Positions 9,222-19,320 of a stretch of 64,000 bases of DNA are shown piece after piece (within the stretch, counting starts at the first letter, position 1; every line of letters begins with the position of its first letter). A program made the position numbers and the translations under genes. Source of the DNA: Paraburkholderia sp. BL23I1N1 (lineage in GTDB: Bacteria > Pseudomonadota > Gammaproteobacteria > Burkholderiales > Burkholderiaceae); the NCBI RefSeq assembly GCF_003610295.1, contig NZ_RAPV01000002.1, forward strand, positions 992,001-1,056,000. Reading direction: 5' to 3'. The notes below the pieces were generated by a model. The model was given only the letters and a program-made list of their open reading frames with translations. It was not told where the DNA came from and ran no database searches.

Positions 9222-9776
9222 TCACTCGTGAGCGTCGGAAAGGAAGTCGAGTGCGAACGCGCGCAAGTCGTCGTGTACGCACGTGCCTTCGGGCAGGCCG
9301 CCGGCTGCGAGCGTCTTGCGGCCCTTGCCGGTCAGCACCAGATGTGTCGGATGTCCGAGCGTCGCGCCCGCTTGCAGGTCGCGCATCGCGTCACCGACCA
9401 CCGGCGTATTCTCCGGATCGACTTCGAAACGTTCGGCGATCATTTTCAGCATGCCGGGCTTCGGCTTGCGGCATTCGCACTGATCCTGCGCCGTATGCGG
9501 GCAGAAGAACACCGCGTCGATGCGCCCGCCGACTGCCGCCGCCATGCGATGCATTTTCAGATGCATTGCATTGAGCGCGTTCATATCGAAGAGACCGCGG
9601 CCGATGCCCGACTGATTGGTCGCGATAGCCACGCGATAGCCCGCCTGGTTCAGCCGCGCGATCGCTTCGAGCGAACCGGGCAGCGCGACCCATTCGTCCG
9701 GCGACTTGATGAACGCGTCGGAATCGACGTTGATCACGCCGTCGCGGTCGAGGATCACCACTTTTTTGGTCGGCAT
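9222..9776 (-). CDS. gmhB: Heptose-1,7-bisphosphate 7-phosphatase
   Basis: A 184-residue HAD-superfamily phosphatase that removes the 7-phosphate from D-glycero-D-manno-heptose 1,7-bisphosphate during ADP-heptose synthesis for LPS core. Catalytic aspartates are Asp10 and Asp12 in the LDRDGVIN motif. A Cys/His zinc-binding loop (CPHTAQDQCECRKPKPG) is characteristic of GmhB, and GDAMRDLQAG is the acidic motif. It lies 10 bp downstream of glyS and 40 bp upstream of plsC, consistent with one operon. Confidence 0.93.
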   Translation of the reverse strand: MPTKKVVILDRDGVINVDSDAFIKSPDEWVALPGSLEAIARLNQAGYRVAIATNQSGIGRGLFDMNALNAMHLKMHRMAAAVGGRIDAVFFCPHTAQDQCECRKPKPGMLKMIAERFEVDPENTPVVGDAMRDLQAGATLGHPTHLVLTGKGRKTLAAGGLPEGTCVHDDLRAFALDFLSDAHE

Positions 9777-9786
9777 GGCGCGGGGC

Positions 9787-11886
9787 TCAGGCGGCGAGTC
9801 GGGAAATGTCGGCGACGCAATTCATCTGCTGATGCAGCGCGCCGAGCAAAGCCAGACGGTTGGCGCGCAACGCCGGATCTTCGGCGTTGACCATGACGTC
9901 GTTGAAGAACGTGTCGACCGGTTCACGCAACGCGGCGAGCGCGGTCAGTGCGCCCGTGTAGTCGCGCACGGCGAGTTGCGATTGCACGCGCGGTGCTACC
10001 TGTTCCAGTTGCGCATGCAAGGCTTGTTCCGCCGCTTCGGTCAGCAGCGTAGCCTGCACGCCGCCGTTCGCCGCGCCTTCCGACTTCTTCAGAATGTTCG
10101 AGATGCGCTTGTTGGCCGCCGCGAGCGAGGCCGCTTCCGGCAGCGCCGCGAACTCGCGCACGGCATCCAGGCGCGCGACGATGTCGTCGAGGCGCGTCGG
10201 GTTCAGTGCCAGCACCGCGTCGATTTCGCCCGGCGCGTAGCCGCGCTCACGCAGCAAACCGCGCAGACGGTCCATGCTGAATTCGTAGATCGCCTGAGTC
10301 GAATCAGCCACGCCCGGCACGGCGGCGAATTGCGCGTAGGCAGTGCGAAGCAGTTCGACCAGGTCGACCGGCATTTGCTTCTCGACCAGAATCCGCAGCA
10401 CGCCGAGCGCATGACGGCGCAGCGCGAACGGGTCTTTCTCGCCGGTCGGTTGCAGGCCGATGCCCCAGATGCCGACCAGCGTTTCGAGCTTGTCGGCGAG
10501 CGCGACGACCGTGCCGGTTGTCGTGGCCGGCAATGCATCGCCGGAGAAACGCGGCTGATAGTGTTCCGAGCACGCCAGCGCAACTTCTTCCGGCTCGCCG
10601 TCGTGGCGCGCGTAATACGTGCCCATCGTGCCTTGCAGCTCGGGGAATTCGCCGACCATGTCGGTGATCAGGTCAGCCTTGGCGAGGCGCGCGGCGCGCT
10701 TGGCCAAGGCGACATCTGCGCCGATCAGCGAGGCAATTCCACCCGCCAGCCCTTCGACGCGCTCGACGCGTTGCAGCGCCGAACCCAGCTTGTTGTGATA
10801 CACGACGTTGGCGAGCAGCGGCACGCGGTCGGCGAGCGGCTTCTTCTTGTCCTGCTCGAAGAAGAACTTGGCATCAGCCAGGCGCGGACGCACCACGCGT
10901 TCATTACCTTCAACAATATCGCCCGGCGTTTTGGTTTCGATATTCGACACGATCAGGAAGCGCGAGCGCAGCTTGCCGTTCGCATCCGTCAACGCGAAGT
11001 ATTTCTGGTTCGTCTGCATCGTCAGGATCAGGCATTCCTGCGGTACTTGCAGGAATTCGTCCTCGAAACGGCAGGCGTAGACCACCGGCCATTCGACCAG
11101 CGAATTCACTTCGTCCAGCAGCGATTCCGGCATCACGACCTGATCGCCGTCGGCTTGCGCGAGCAGATGCGTGCGGATGGTTTCTTTGCGGTCGGCGAAA
11201 TTCGCGATCACACGGCCCTTGTGCATCAGCGTCTCGGCATAGGCATCCGCGTGCTGGATCTGCACGAAGCCTTCGGACAGGAAGCGATGGCCGAGCGTGG
11301 TGTCGTCGGCATCGACGCCGAGCGCCGTGACCGGCACGACCTGTTCGCCGTGCAACGTGGTCAGGCGATGCACCGGCCGCACGAACTGCACATTGGTGCC
11401 GTCCGGGCGTTGATACGTCATGACCTTCGGGATCGGCAGCTTGGCGAGCGTTTCGTCGAGCGTGGTTTGCAGGCCTTCGGCGAGCGCGGCGCCCGGCGCG
11501 GCATAGCGCAGGAAGAAGGCTTCGGCCTTACCGTCCTGCGCGCGTTCCAGGTCGTTCACCGAGAAATCGGGGAAGCCGAGCGCGGCCAGTTTCTTGGCGA
11601 GCGGCGCGGTGGGCTGGCCGTCTTTATCGAGCGCGACCGAAACCGGCAGCACTTTTTCGCGCACGTGTTTTTCCGGCGCGACCGAACGCACGTTCCTGAT
11701 CGTGACGGCGAGGCGGCGCGGCGTGGCATAACGTTCGAACGACAGTTCGCCTTCGACCAGATCGCGCGCCGCGAGGCGCTGCGCAATGCCTTCGGCGAAC
11801 GCGTCGCCCAGACGCGCGAGCGCTTTCGGCGGCAGTTCTTCGGTCAGCAGCTCGACGAGCAGGGTAGCTTGATGGGGTTGAGTCAT
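9787..11886 (-). CDS. glyS: Glycine-tRNA ligase beta subunit
   Basis: A 699-residue beta subunit of the alpha2-beta2 bacterial glycyl-tRNA synthetase, involved in tRNA recognition and aminoacylation. The N-terminus ([20 protein letters not shown]) is the family signature, and the C-terminal half contains the HD-like and anticodon-binding regions (for example [16 protein letters not shown]). Full family length, no frame interruption. It lies 15 bp downstream of glyQ, the normal gene order. Confidence 0.97.
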   Translation of the reverse strand: MTQPHQATLLVELLTEELPPKALARLGDAFAEGIAQRLAARDLVEGELSFERYATPRRLAVTIRNVRSVAPEKHVREKVLPVSVALDKDGQPTAPLAKKLAALGFPDFSVNDLERAQDGKAEAFFLRYAAPGAALAEGLQTTLDETLAKLPIPKVMTYQRPDGTNVQFVRPVHRLTTLHGEQVVPVTALGVDADDTTLGHRFLSEGFVQIQHADAYAETLMHKGRVIANFADRKETIRTHLLAQADGDQVVMPESLLDEVNSLVEWPVVYACRFEDEFLQVPQECLILTMQTNQKYFALTDANGKLRSRFLIVSNIETKTPGDIVEGNERVVRPRLADAKFFFEQDKKKPLADRVPLLANVVYHNKLGSALQRVERVEGLAGGIASLIGADVALAKRAARLAKADLITDMVGEFPELQGTMGTYYARHDGEPEEVALACSEHYQPRFSGDALPATTTGTVVALADKLETLVGIWGIGLQPTGEKDPFALRRHALGVLRILVEKQMPVDLVELLRTAYAQFAAVPGVADSTQAIYEFSMDRLRGLLRERGYAPGEIDAVLALNPTRLDDIVARLDAVREFAALPEAASLAAANKRISNILKKSEGAANGGVQATLLTEAAEQALHAQLEQVAPRVQSQLAVRDYTGALTALAALREPVDTFFNDVMVNAEDPALRANRLALLGALHQQMNCVADISRLAA

Positions 11887-11901
11887 TTCTTGATGTTCTC
11901 G

Positions 11902-12909
11902 TCAGTCCTGGTCGATCTTGCGTTCGACTTTCAGCGGCGGCGCCCACGCGGGCATTGCGGCATCCTGTGCGTCGGTGGTCAGGCCGGGCACGCCGTGCAC
12001 CGGATTGCCGAGCATCGGGAAGCCGAGCTTTTCGCGCGAGTCGTAGTAAGCCTGTGCGACCAGACGCGACAGCGCGCGAATCCGGCCGATATACGCTGCG
12101 CGTTCCGTGACGGAAATCGCGCCGCGGGCGTCCAGCAGGTTGAACGTGTGGCCGGCCTTCAGCACCAGCTCATAAGCGGGCAGCGCGATCTGTGCGTCGA
12201 TCATGCGCTTGGCTTCTGCTTCGTAGCTGTTGAAGAACGTGAACAGCAGATCGACGTTCGCATGCTCGAAGTTGTAGGTCGACTGTTCGACCTCGTTCTG
12301 GTGATACACGTCGCCGTAAGTCAGGCGACGGAGTTCCGGGCCGTTCGGGCCTTGCTCTTCCCACTCGGTCCAGACCAGGTCGTACACGTTCTCGACCTTC
12401 TGCAGATACATGGCCAGACGTTCGAGACCGTAGGTGATTTCACCCAGCACCGGCTTGCAATCCAGACCGCCGACTTGCTGGAAGTAGGTGAACTGGGTTA
12501 CTTCCATGCCGTTCAGCCACACTTCCCAGCCGAGACCCCAGGCGCCGAGCGTGGGGTTTTCCCAGTCGTCTTCGACAAAACGCACGTCGTTCTGCTTCAG
12601 GTCGAAACCGAGCGCTTCCAGCGAGCCGAGGTACAGATCGAGAATGTTTTCCGGCGCCGGCTTCAGCACGACCTGGTACTGGTAGTAATGCTGCAGGCGG
12701 TTCGGGTTCTCACCATAGCGGCCGTCTTTCGGTCGGCGCGACGGCTGCACATAGGCGGCTCGCCACGGTTCCGGACCGATCGCGCGCAGGAAGGTGTGGA
12801 CGTGGGACGTGCCCGCGCCGACTTCCATGTCGATTGGCTGGAGCAACGCGCAACCCTGCTTATCCCAGTAGGACTGCAGTGTCAGGATGATTTGCTGAAA
12901 CGTGAGCAT
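11902..12909 (-). CDS. glyQ: Glycine-tRNA ligase alpha subunit
   Basis: A 335-residue class II aminoacyl-tRNA synthetase subunit forming the active site with GlyS. The N-terminal [19 protein letters not shown], the [20 protein letters not shown] motif and the [20 protein letters not shown] motif are all intact. An upstream in-frame ATG at 12942 exists, but ATG 12909 gives the standard N-terminus and has GAAAGG 6 bp upstream. In related genomes I recall lnt lying directly upstream; here the upstream sequence is instead a G-rich spacer and an RHS patch, suggesting rearrangement. Confidence 0.96.
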   Translation of the reverse strand: MLTFQQIILTLQSYWDKQGCALLQPIDMEVGAGTSHVHTFLRAIGPEPWRAAYVQPSRRPKDGRYGENPNRLQHYYQYQVVLKPAPENILDLYLGSLEALGFDLKQNDVRFVEDDWENPTLGAWGLGWEVWLNGMEVTQFTYFQQVGGLDCKPVLGEITYGLERLAMYLQKVENVYDLVWTEWEEQGPNGPELRRLTYGDVYHQNEVEQSTYNFEHANVDLLFTFFNSYEAEAKRMIDAQIALPAYELVLKAGHTFNLLDARGAISVTERAAYIGRIRALSRLVAQAYYDSREKLGFPMLGNPVHGVPGLTTDAQDAAMPAWAPPLKVERKIDQD

Positions 12910-13302
12910 GAAGTGCCTTTCGGGCATAGGGCCGCGCCGCAAACGCCGGAGCGCGCGAGCTGGCCGTGGAGCGAAGTGCTAAACCGTAGATTTTAACGGA
13001 AAGGGAGGGGGGTGTCCGTTTTGGTGGGGGTGGGGGTGGGCGAGGGGCGTGCGGGTGGGGTGTGGCGGGTTGGTGGGTGTTGTCCATTGCGACGGTGCGA
13101 GTAGATGCAGATGTGCGACGTGGGGGCAGCGTGGGCTTGATCCGGACGCGTTTGCGGTTGGTGATTTTGTGTGTCGAAGCCTTGATTCAAGTCGCAGATT
13201 TTTATCTTCACCAAATTTGACACAAAGGAAGTTGTCGTAGGGCTCAGCTTTCGATATCTTTGGATGATATTAAGTAAACCTTACTGTTTTGTGGGGGTGT
13301 CG
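12910..13302. other. Non-coding spacer with G-rich tract
   Basis: No convincing gene. The glyQ leader is here on the minus strand. At 13003-13079 the plus strand holds a long series of G-runs (at least nine runs of three to six G) separated by one to several bases, which could form G-quadruplexes. A TTTGACA-like element near 13216-13222 could be part of a promoter for the YD-repeat gene at 13303, but the spacing to any -10 box is unclear. Confidence 0.5.
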
Positions 13303-13659
13303 ATGACAGCTGTCGATTCATGTGAGTGGGTTGTTTCCTTCTTGTCGTCCTGCGTGCGCTCGACCTTGCTGAGGCGGTTTGCTTTGAGTTGTGGGGTCAT
13401 CTCTTGCGCGGTTTCGCCGGTGCTCGCGCACGCAGATGACATCACCTATGGATACGATGCACTGAGCCGTCTCACGTCTGTAACGGTCGCGGGCGCCACC
13501 GCGTATTACGACTATGACGCGGCCGGCAACATCACAGCGATCCGGCGGCAGGGGGCTCTGTCTGCAGCAGTGCCCGTAGGTAACGCGGGTTCCTTGCATG
13601 CATCGGATGCCGGTAAGCCGTCGGCTTTGCATCTATCGACTCAGGCAAGTTCACGCTAA
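13303..13659 (+). CDS. Short secreted YD-repeat (RHS-like) protein
   Basis: A 118-residue protein with an N-terminal Cys-rich hydrophobic segment ending at an Ala-His-Ala site (SPVLAHADD), consistent with a signal peptide, followed by two YD-type repeats (ITYGYDALSRLTSV and AYYDYDAAGNITAIR). The tail is low complexity. YD repeats form the shell of RHS proteins, which normally exceed 1000 residues, so this is either a remnant or a small accessory protein of the RHS locus that follows 42 bp downstream. An alternative in-frame start lies at 13264; ATG 13303 leaves a shorter region before the hydrophobic segment. Confidence 0.55.
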   Translation: MTAVDSCEWVVSFLSSCVRSTLLRRFALSCGVISCAVSPVLAHADDITYGYDALSRLTSVTVAGATAYYDYDAAGNITAIRRQGALSAAVPVGNAGSLHASDAGKPSALHLSTQASSR

Positions 13660-13701
13660 GCCTTCGCGGTCGATTTCCTCCCAGTCTTTTTTCAGGCCTT
13701 T

Positions 13702-16324
13702 ATGCGATCCATTGATGCCTTCGCGGTGCGTCGCGCGCTACCGCGCCCGTTCGTGCTGTTGTCGTGGTTTGTCGCGCCACATGCACACGCGGAAAGTTGC
13801 GGCGAACAGTATGCCGCTGCCGGTGCCTATCCGGGCGATCGCGCCTGCGTGATGAAGGCATTAACAGGTCGGCGTGGCATGGCCTGCTATCCCAATAACC
13901 TCATTGACGCTTACTGTGCCGGCGATTCCCCCGGGCGGCACAGACGAGTCACTGTCGCCCGATGATGGCGGCAGCAGTGACGGCGACGGTCTTGACGGCA
14001 ATTCGGGCGGTGGGGGTGGTTCAGGCAGTGGTGCTGGCGGCGGCGGTCCAGGTCGTGCAGGCGCCGATGCGAACGGCGGCGGATGTGCGGGCGACGCTAC
14101 GGCAGGGTGTGGAAGCAGTACGTCGGGTGGCGATCCGGTGAAGCTTTACACTGGCCAGTTCCATCTGGTCGCGCACGATCTGCGTGTCGCCGACACGATC
14201 GCGCTGGATCTCGCACGGGTCTACCGAAGCAGTGCCTATTATCCCTCCGGCAAGCCCATGGCCGGCATCTTCGGTGTTGGGGCGACGTTGGCCTACGATA
14301 GCTACCTGACGTTGAGCGCTGAAGACGGCAATGGCGTGCGGCAACGCATCGAATTGCGCTTGCCAGGCGGTGTTCGTATTCCGTTCACCGCACGTTCTGG
14401 CAGCACCACGATCTGGGACGACCTGACGAGCCCGGGCGACTACTACCGAGCCACGATCACCAACGGCGACCGTAACGGTACGAGCAAGGTCCTCACCCTG
14501 CGCGACGGACGCGTGCGGCGCTTCACGATGGTCAATGGCCTGTACCGGTTGAGCAGCGTGCAGGACCGCAACGGCAACACGGTATCGGTCGCGCGTGACG
14601 CCAACACGGGGGGCATCACCAGCATCACCGGCCCGAACGGCCGTGCGCTGACGTTCGCCTCTATCATCGGTGGCCGCGGCGCGCCGTTGATCTCGCACGT
14701 GACCGACCCGCTGAACAGGCAAGTCAACTATGCGTACGACAGCCAGGACCGCCTGACCCAGGTGACGGATGCGGGTGTTGGTGTGTGGAAATACAGCTGG
14801 GACAGCAAGTCGCGACTGATGAGTGTCACCGACCCGGAAGGTAATCTCCAGGTCACGAACACCTACGACGATAACGACCGCGTCACGTTCCAGAAGCTCG
14901 CTGATGGTAGCGCGTTCGGCTTCGCGTACACATTCACGGACGGCAAGGTCTCGCAGACCGAAGTGACAGACCGGCGCGGCAGCATCCGGCGCCTCGAGTT
15001 CGACGCGAATGGGCGGGTCGTGCGTAACACGTATCCCGCCGGCCAGCCGATGGAGCAGGTGCAGACCTTCATGTACGACCCGAACGGGCGCATGACGAAC
15101 CTCACGGCGACCGATCGTCAGTACACGTACGGCTACGACACGAACGGCAACCGGATCAGCGCGGCTGATCAGTACGGCACACTGGTCACGCGCACTTTCG
15201 ACAACTACAGCCAGTTGTTGACCGAAGCGCAGGCAGGCGACCCGCAGCGGGGCGTGAGCACCGTCTACACGTACGACCCGAAGGGCAACCTGCTGACGGT
15301 CATGGACCGGCTGGCGAACCGTACCACGCTGACGAACGACAGCCAGGGGCGTCCGCTTACGGTGACTGATGCGCTCAAGGGCGTGACGCGTTACACGTAC
15401 ACCGGCGCCGACCTGACAAGTGTCACTGATCCGCTCAATCGCACGACAGAGTACACGGCGGATGCAGCAGGCCGCGTGACAGCAGTGCAGGATCCACTGG
15501 GCAACAAGACGAAACGCACGCTCGATGCGCTGGACCGCACCACCGACATTACCGATGCCTTGGGCGGCGTGACCCGTTTTACGTGGGACGGCAACGGCCA
15601 TCTGCTGAGCCAGGTGGATCCGAACGGCGTCACGACGCGCTACACGTACAACGCGATCGGCCGTCCAGTGAATAAAACGGACGCGTTAGGCCACAGCGAG
15701 ACCTACACGTGGAACAGCGCGGGGCAACTGGCCACGGCGACCGACCGCAAGGGCCAGGTAACGACGTACTCCTACGACACGGCGGGTCGAGCGCGGCAGA
15801 GCGATTTTCAACCCGCTGCCAGTGCGCCCGCTACCCGAAGCTGGCACTACGGCTGGGACAACACGCTCGACAAACTGACCGGTTTGGATGACTACGGTCC
15901 GAGTCAGCGCGGAAGTGCCGAGGCCGACCAGCCCATTGGGACCACGCTTGTCTACTACGACAGCGTCACGGGCAAGTTGATCCGCACCTTCGACTGGCCA
16001 ACCCTGCAGGGGATATGGACGTACCGCTATGCAGCGGACAGCCGCGACCTAGTCGGAATCGACATGGATCGCGCCAGGGTGAACTACAGCCACGACGCCG
16101 AACACCGGGTCACACAGATTTCCTTTCGGAACTTGAAACGATCGGACTCAGTCTCATCGGGCAGGTCCTCGATCATTTTCACTAGCAATGAGCGAACGTG
16201 CACTTCGGCTTCCGCAAACGATCCTTTAAAGTCGAACGCAATAGCTCCACTGCCGAAACGGAGGTTGTTTGCATCCTGTATCAGTTGGCACCCGTACACG
16301 AAGGTGCCATCGCCGCGTGCATAA
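13702..16324 (+). pseudogene. Frameshifted, 3'-truncated RHS repeat gene
   Basis: The first frame (13702-13965) encodes a signal peptide (cleavage near APHAHAES) and a Cys-containing N-terminus reading to ...YCAGDSP. The next frame, open from 13874 to 16324, continues it naturally as GGTDESLSPDDG, a Gly/Ser-rich linker and then an RHS region with more than fifteen YD repeats (TYTYDPKGNLLTV, TRYTYNAIGRPV and similar). The switch falls at the CCCCCGGGCGG run around 13928-13937 and needs one base fewer. The RHS reading stops making sense after HRVTQISFRN (about 16130): no RHS core motif, no PxxxxDPxGL closing motif and no toxin domain follow, and the frame runs antisense to another gene. RHS proteins deliver polymorphic toxins; this copy appears disabled. 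Confidence 0.75.
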
Positions 16325-16413
16325 ACGCTGAAGCTCACGGTATACGTCAAGCCACGCGAGTTCTGACGCATGTATCGAAACGTGTGATCGAAGTGTGCTT
16401 CAAGTTCATTCAT
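16084..16413 (-). CDS. Unrecognised small protein converging on RHS
   Basis: A 109-residue protein that I cannot assign to a family. It is rich in aromatic and acidic residues (YTVSFSVYARGDGTFVYG, FDFKGSFAEAEVHVR) and looks like a small soluble alpha/beta protein. GGAG lies 7 bp before ATG 16413, and codon use is protein-like. The last ten or so residues (CVTRCSASWL) are antisense to RHS coding sequence and probably not native, so the original 3' end has been lost at the same junction that truncates the RHS gene. A role as an RHS-associated immunity protein is possible but only by position. Confidence 0.5.
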   Translation of the reverse strand: MNELEAHFDHTFRYMRQNSRGLTYTVSFSVYARGDGTFVYGCQLIQDANNLRFGSGAIAFDFKGSFAEAEVHVRSLLVKMIEDLPDETESDRFKFRKEICVTRCSASWL

Positions 16414-16489
16414 GATTGCTCCATCAGCGGGTCTGTTTAGAGCTTGACTGTATACAAGACCCCTGATTATCTCGTGGAAGCTCTGTCGG

Positions 16490-17341
16490 CTAACCGCTCA
16501 AACTCATCAACGCATGCGCCGCGGAATCCGTCACCTCGACAAACCCATCAATCTCCATCTCCAGTTCCCGCGGCAGTGCGAGCATATTGCACGACAGCAA
16601 CCTGCCGTAGATATTCTCCGCGCGCCCAAAGAAATTGCCCGGGTTGAACAGCGGCGGCAAATGCCACCACAACCGGTATTCCTACGACCACAACTACTCA
16701 ATCAACGCCTGCGACCGATCAAGCCGGTCGTTTTCCACGTAAATCACCGGTCGCGAACGGGCGATGGTTTCCTCCGCGCCCAGCAGTGCATTCAACTCGA
16801 ACCCTTCCACGTCGAGTTTCAGCGGCCCCACGGTATGCGAGCGCAGTACATCGTCCAGCCGCACGCACGGAACCGGGAGCGTATTCGCCGCTGCCTCTGT
16901 CTGCATCGACACGCCGCCAAAGTTGCCCGGCGCGTCATAATCGGGCCGCGCAAAATGCAGCGTTCCCGCAGCCGCCCCACACGCATACGGCCAGGCCAGT
17001 ACATTGCGCACACCGTTGGCCGCGAGATTCGCACAGAGGTTCTGAAAGATCACCGGCTGCGGTTCGAAAGCGACCAGCACCTGGCGGCGCGCCTGCGCCT
17101 CATGAGCCAGCATGATCGTATGCACGCCGATATTCGCACCGACTTCCACGACGATGCCTGGCTGCACCAGCAACTGTCGCAACACAGCCGATTCGAGTTC
17201 GCAGCATTCACCATATTCGATGATTGCGCGGCCGAGATAGAAATCGTTCGGATTGGCGAGCATCCAGCCATGACGGGTCTGGACGAGTTGCGTGTGCTCG
17301 CCGAGCGGCAGCGGAAAAGAAGAAGGCGTAGCCATGGACAT
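16490..17341 (-). pseudogene. FkbM methyltransferase with two amber codons
   Basis: One continuous minus-strand frame encodes an FkbM-type SAM-dependent methyltransferase: the SAM-binding motif VEVGANIGVHTIMLAHEA is about residues 65-82 and LKLDVEGFELNALLGAE is the FkbM signature. The frame is interrupted by TAG at 16696-16694 and again by TAG at 16684-16682 (...QALIE*LWS*EYRLWWHLPP...), and afterwards continues in the same frame with typical FkbM C-terminal sequence (PPLFNPGNFFGRAENIYG) to 16490. By comparison with the family the first amber probably replaces Trp and the second Tyr. Both are in-frame substitutions, so a frame error cannot explain them. Either a recent pseudogene or a truncated 215-residue product. 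Confidence 0.75.
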
Positions 17342-17451
17342 TGAGCGGGAAAAAGATCACGCCAATGTACGGTCCGCCACTGTCCTTGTATATAAGAGGC
17401 GCTCTTAAGGATTCTTATTTTTCTGCAAGAACTTGTCGTCAAAATCTAGGA

Positions 17452-17491
17452 CTGAGGCGGCGATCGATTCGCGAATCCATCGCCGCCTCAG
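17452..17491. terminator. Long GC-rich hairpin
   Basis: CTGAGGCGGCGAT at 17452-17464 is the perfect reverse complement of 17479-17491, and the loop contains the palindrome GATTCGCGAATC. It lies immediately after the stop of the minus-strand gene ending at 17497 and is followed on that strand by TCCTAGATTTT, so it probably terminates that transcript. Confidence 0.6.
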
Positions 17492-17496
17492 CCAGA

Positions 17497-19107
17497 CTAC
17501 GTCGCGGCCAGTTCGACTTTTGGCGCAAACGATTCGCTTTGCGCCATAGGCCAATATTTCTCGTACAGGGTGTAGCGATAGTTGCCGTTCAGCAGATCGT
17601 TCGGTTCGAGATACTTCAGCAGCTCGGACATCAAGCGCACTTCATGCGACGACACGCGCCGCACGATGTGATGCGCGCGCAATTCCGCCGGATGCTTGAG
17701 CCCCGCGGCCTGAATGATTTCCTTCAGCGCATGCAGCGTGTTGTGATGGAAGTTGAAGACACGGTCGGCCTTGTCCGGCACCACCAAAGCGCGCTGACGC
17801 ACCGGGTCCTGCGTCGCCACACCGGTCGGGCAACGGCCGGTGTGGCAGGTCTGCGCCTGGATGCAACCCACTGCGAACATGAAGCCACGCGCGGCGTTGA
17901 CCCAATCCGCGCCGATCGCGAGCGTCTTCGTGATGTCGAATGCGGTAATCATCTTGCCGCTCGCGCCGATGCGAATGCGCTGACGCAAGCCGATGCCAAC
18001 CAGCGTGTTGTGCACCAGCAGCAGGCCTTCCTGCAACGGCACGCCGACGTGATCGGTGAACTCCAGTGGCGCCGCGCCCGTGCCGCCCTCCGCACCGTCA
18101 ACCACGATGAAGTCCGGCAGAATGCCCGTTTCCAGCATCGCCTTCGCAATGCCGAAGAATTCCCACGGATGCCCGATGCACAGCTTGAACCCGGTCGGCT
18201 TGCCGCCAGACAGCGTGCGCAAACGGTCGACGAATTCGAGCAGGCTGCGCGGCGACGAGAATTCAGAGTGGGTGGCAGGCGAGATGCAATCGCGACCCAT
18301 CGGCACGCCGCGCGTCTCCGCAATTTCGGGCGTGATCTTGGCGGCCGGCAGCACGCCGCCGTGACCGGGTTTCGCCCCTTGCGAGAGCTTCACCTCGATC
18401 ATCTTCACTTGCGGCACGGCGGCCTGCTTCGCGAACTTCTCCGCGCTGAAAGTGCCGTCGTCGTTGCGGCAGCCGAAGTAGCCCGAAGCGATTTCCCAGA
18501 TGATGTCGCCGCCATGCTCGCGGTGGTATTTCGACATCGAACCTTCGCCCGTGTCGTGCGCGAAATTGCCTTTCTTCGCGCCGAGGTTCAGCGCCATGAT
18601 CGCGTTCGCCGACAACGAGCCGAAGCTCATCGCGGAGACGTTGAAGATCGACATCGAATAAGGCTGTGCGCGGTCGGGGCCGACTACGAGCCGGAAGTCG
18701 TGGTTATCGAGCTTTGTCGGCGCGAGCGAGTGGCTGATCCATTCGTGCGCGACGGCTTTGACGTCGAGTTCCGTGCCATACGGGCGGCTATCCACGTCGT
18801 TCTTCGCGCGCTGATAGACGATGCTGCGTTGCGCGCGCGAGAACGGTTTCTCGTCGGTATCGTCCTCGACGAAATACTGGCGGATTTCCGGGCGGATGAA
18901 TTCGAACAGGAAGCGGAAGTGACCCCACAGCGGATAGTTGCGCAGAATCGCGTGGCGGTCCTGCGTCAGGTCGAACAGACCGAGCGCGACGAGTGCCACC
19001 GGCACGATGATCCAGAACCAGGAAACGTGATGCGTCGCGGCGAGTACTGCACAGGCTGCGAGCAGAACGACTGCGCACCACATCGCCAGATAACGTCGAG
19101 AAAACAT
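17497..19107 (-). CDS. FMN-binding glutamate-synthase-like protein
   Basis: A 536-residue membrane-anchored protein with the central FMN/glutamate-synthase domain. After an N-terminal pair of hydrophobic helices (LAMWCAVVLLAACAVLA and FWIIVPVALVALGLF), the conserved domain includes VKLSQGAKPGHGGVLPAAKI, the FMN-site region VVDGAEGGTGAAP and the Fe-S cysteine cluster CIQAQTCHTGRCPTG. It lacks the glutaminase and FAD subunits of a full glutamate synthase, so the physiological reaction is unknown. ATG 19107 was preferred over the upstream start at 19317 because the 70 extra residues look like antisense noise and precede the anchor. Confidence 0.82.
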   Translation of the reverse strand: MFSRRYLAMWCAVVLLAACAVLAATHHVSWFWIIVPVALVALGLFDLTQDRHAILRNYPLWGHFRFLFEFIRPEIRQYFVEDDTDEKPFSRAQRSIVYQRAKNDVDSRPYGTELDVKAVAHEWISHSLAPTKLDNHDFRLVVGPDRAQPYSMSIFNVSAMSFGSLSANAIMALNLGAKKGNFAHDTGEGSMSKYHREHGGDIIWEIASGYFGCRNDDGTFSAEKFAKQAAVPQVKMIEVKLSQGAKPGHGGVLPAAKITPEIAETRGVPMGRDCISPATHSEFSSPRSLLEFVDRLRTLSGGKPTGFKLCIGHPWEFFGIAKAMLETGILPDFIVVDGAEGGTGAAPLEFTDHVGVPLQEGLLLVHNTLVGIGLRQRIRIGASGKMITAFDITKTLAIGADWVNAARGFMFAVGCIQAQTCHTGRCPTGVATQDPVRQRALVVPDKADRVFNFHHNTLHALKEIIQAAGLKHPAELRAHHIVRRVSSHEVRLMSELLKYLEPNDLLNGNYRYTLYEKYWPMAQSESFAPKVELAAT

Positions 19108-19320
19108 GGGGACTCCAGTGCAGTGAGGATCGTCGACGCTGTCGGCGCAGACGGAATCCGCCGTGAAGGGAAACGAACAACTGCTTGTTATGGTGAAGCT
19201 AGCTGCGGCTCGAATGTGAAACGTGTAGGTGAAGCGTGACGTCTGAAGCTTGAAGTTGAGGCCTGCATGTGAAGCGCGTGCGGCGGCGCCAGGGTGTTGC
19301 CGCACGATCAAACGCATGGT

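Noticed and set aside
9706..12996. 1096-codon plus-strand open frame
   Set aside because: It is antisense to glyS and glyQ, whose minus-strand products are unmistakable. High GC keeps the antisense frame open.
17341..19239. 632-codon plus-strand open frame
   Set aside because: Antisense of the glutamate-synthase-like flavoprotein; no recognisable protein features.
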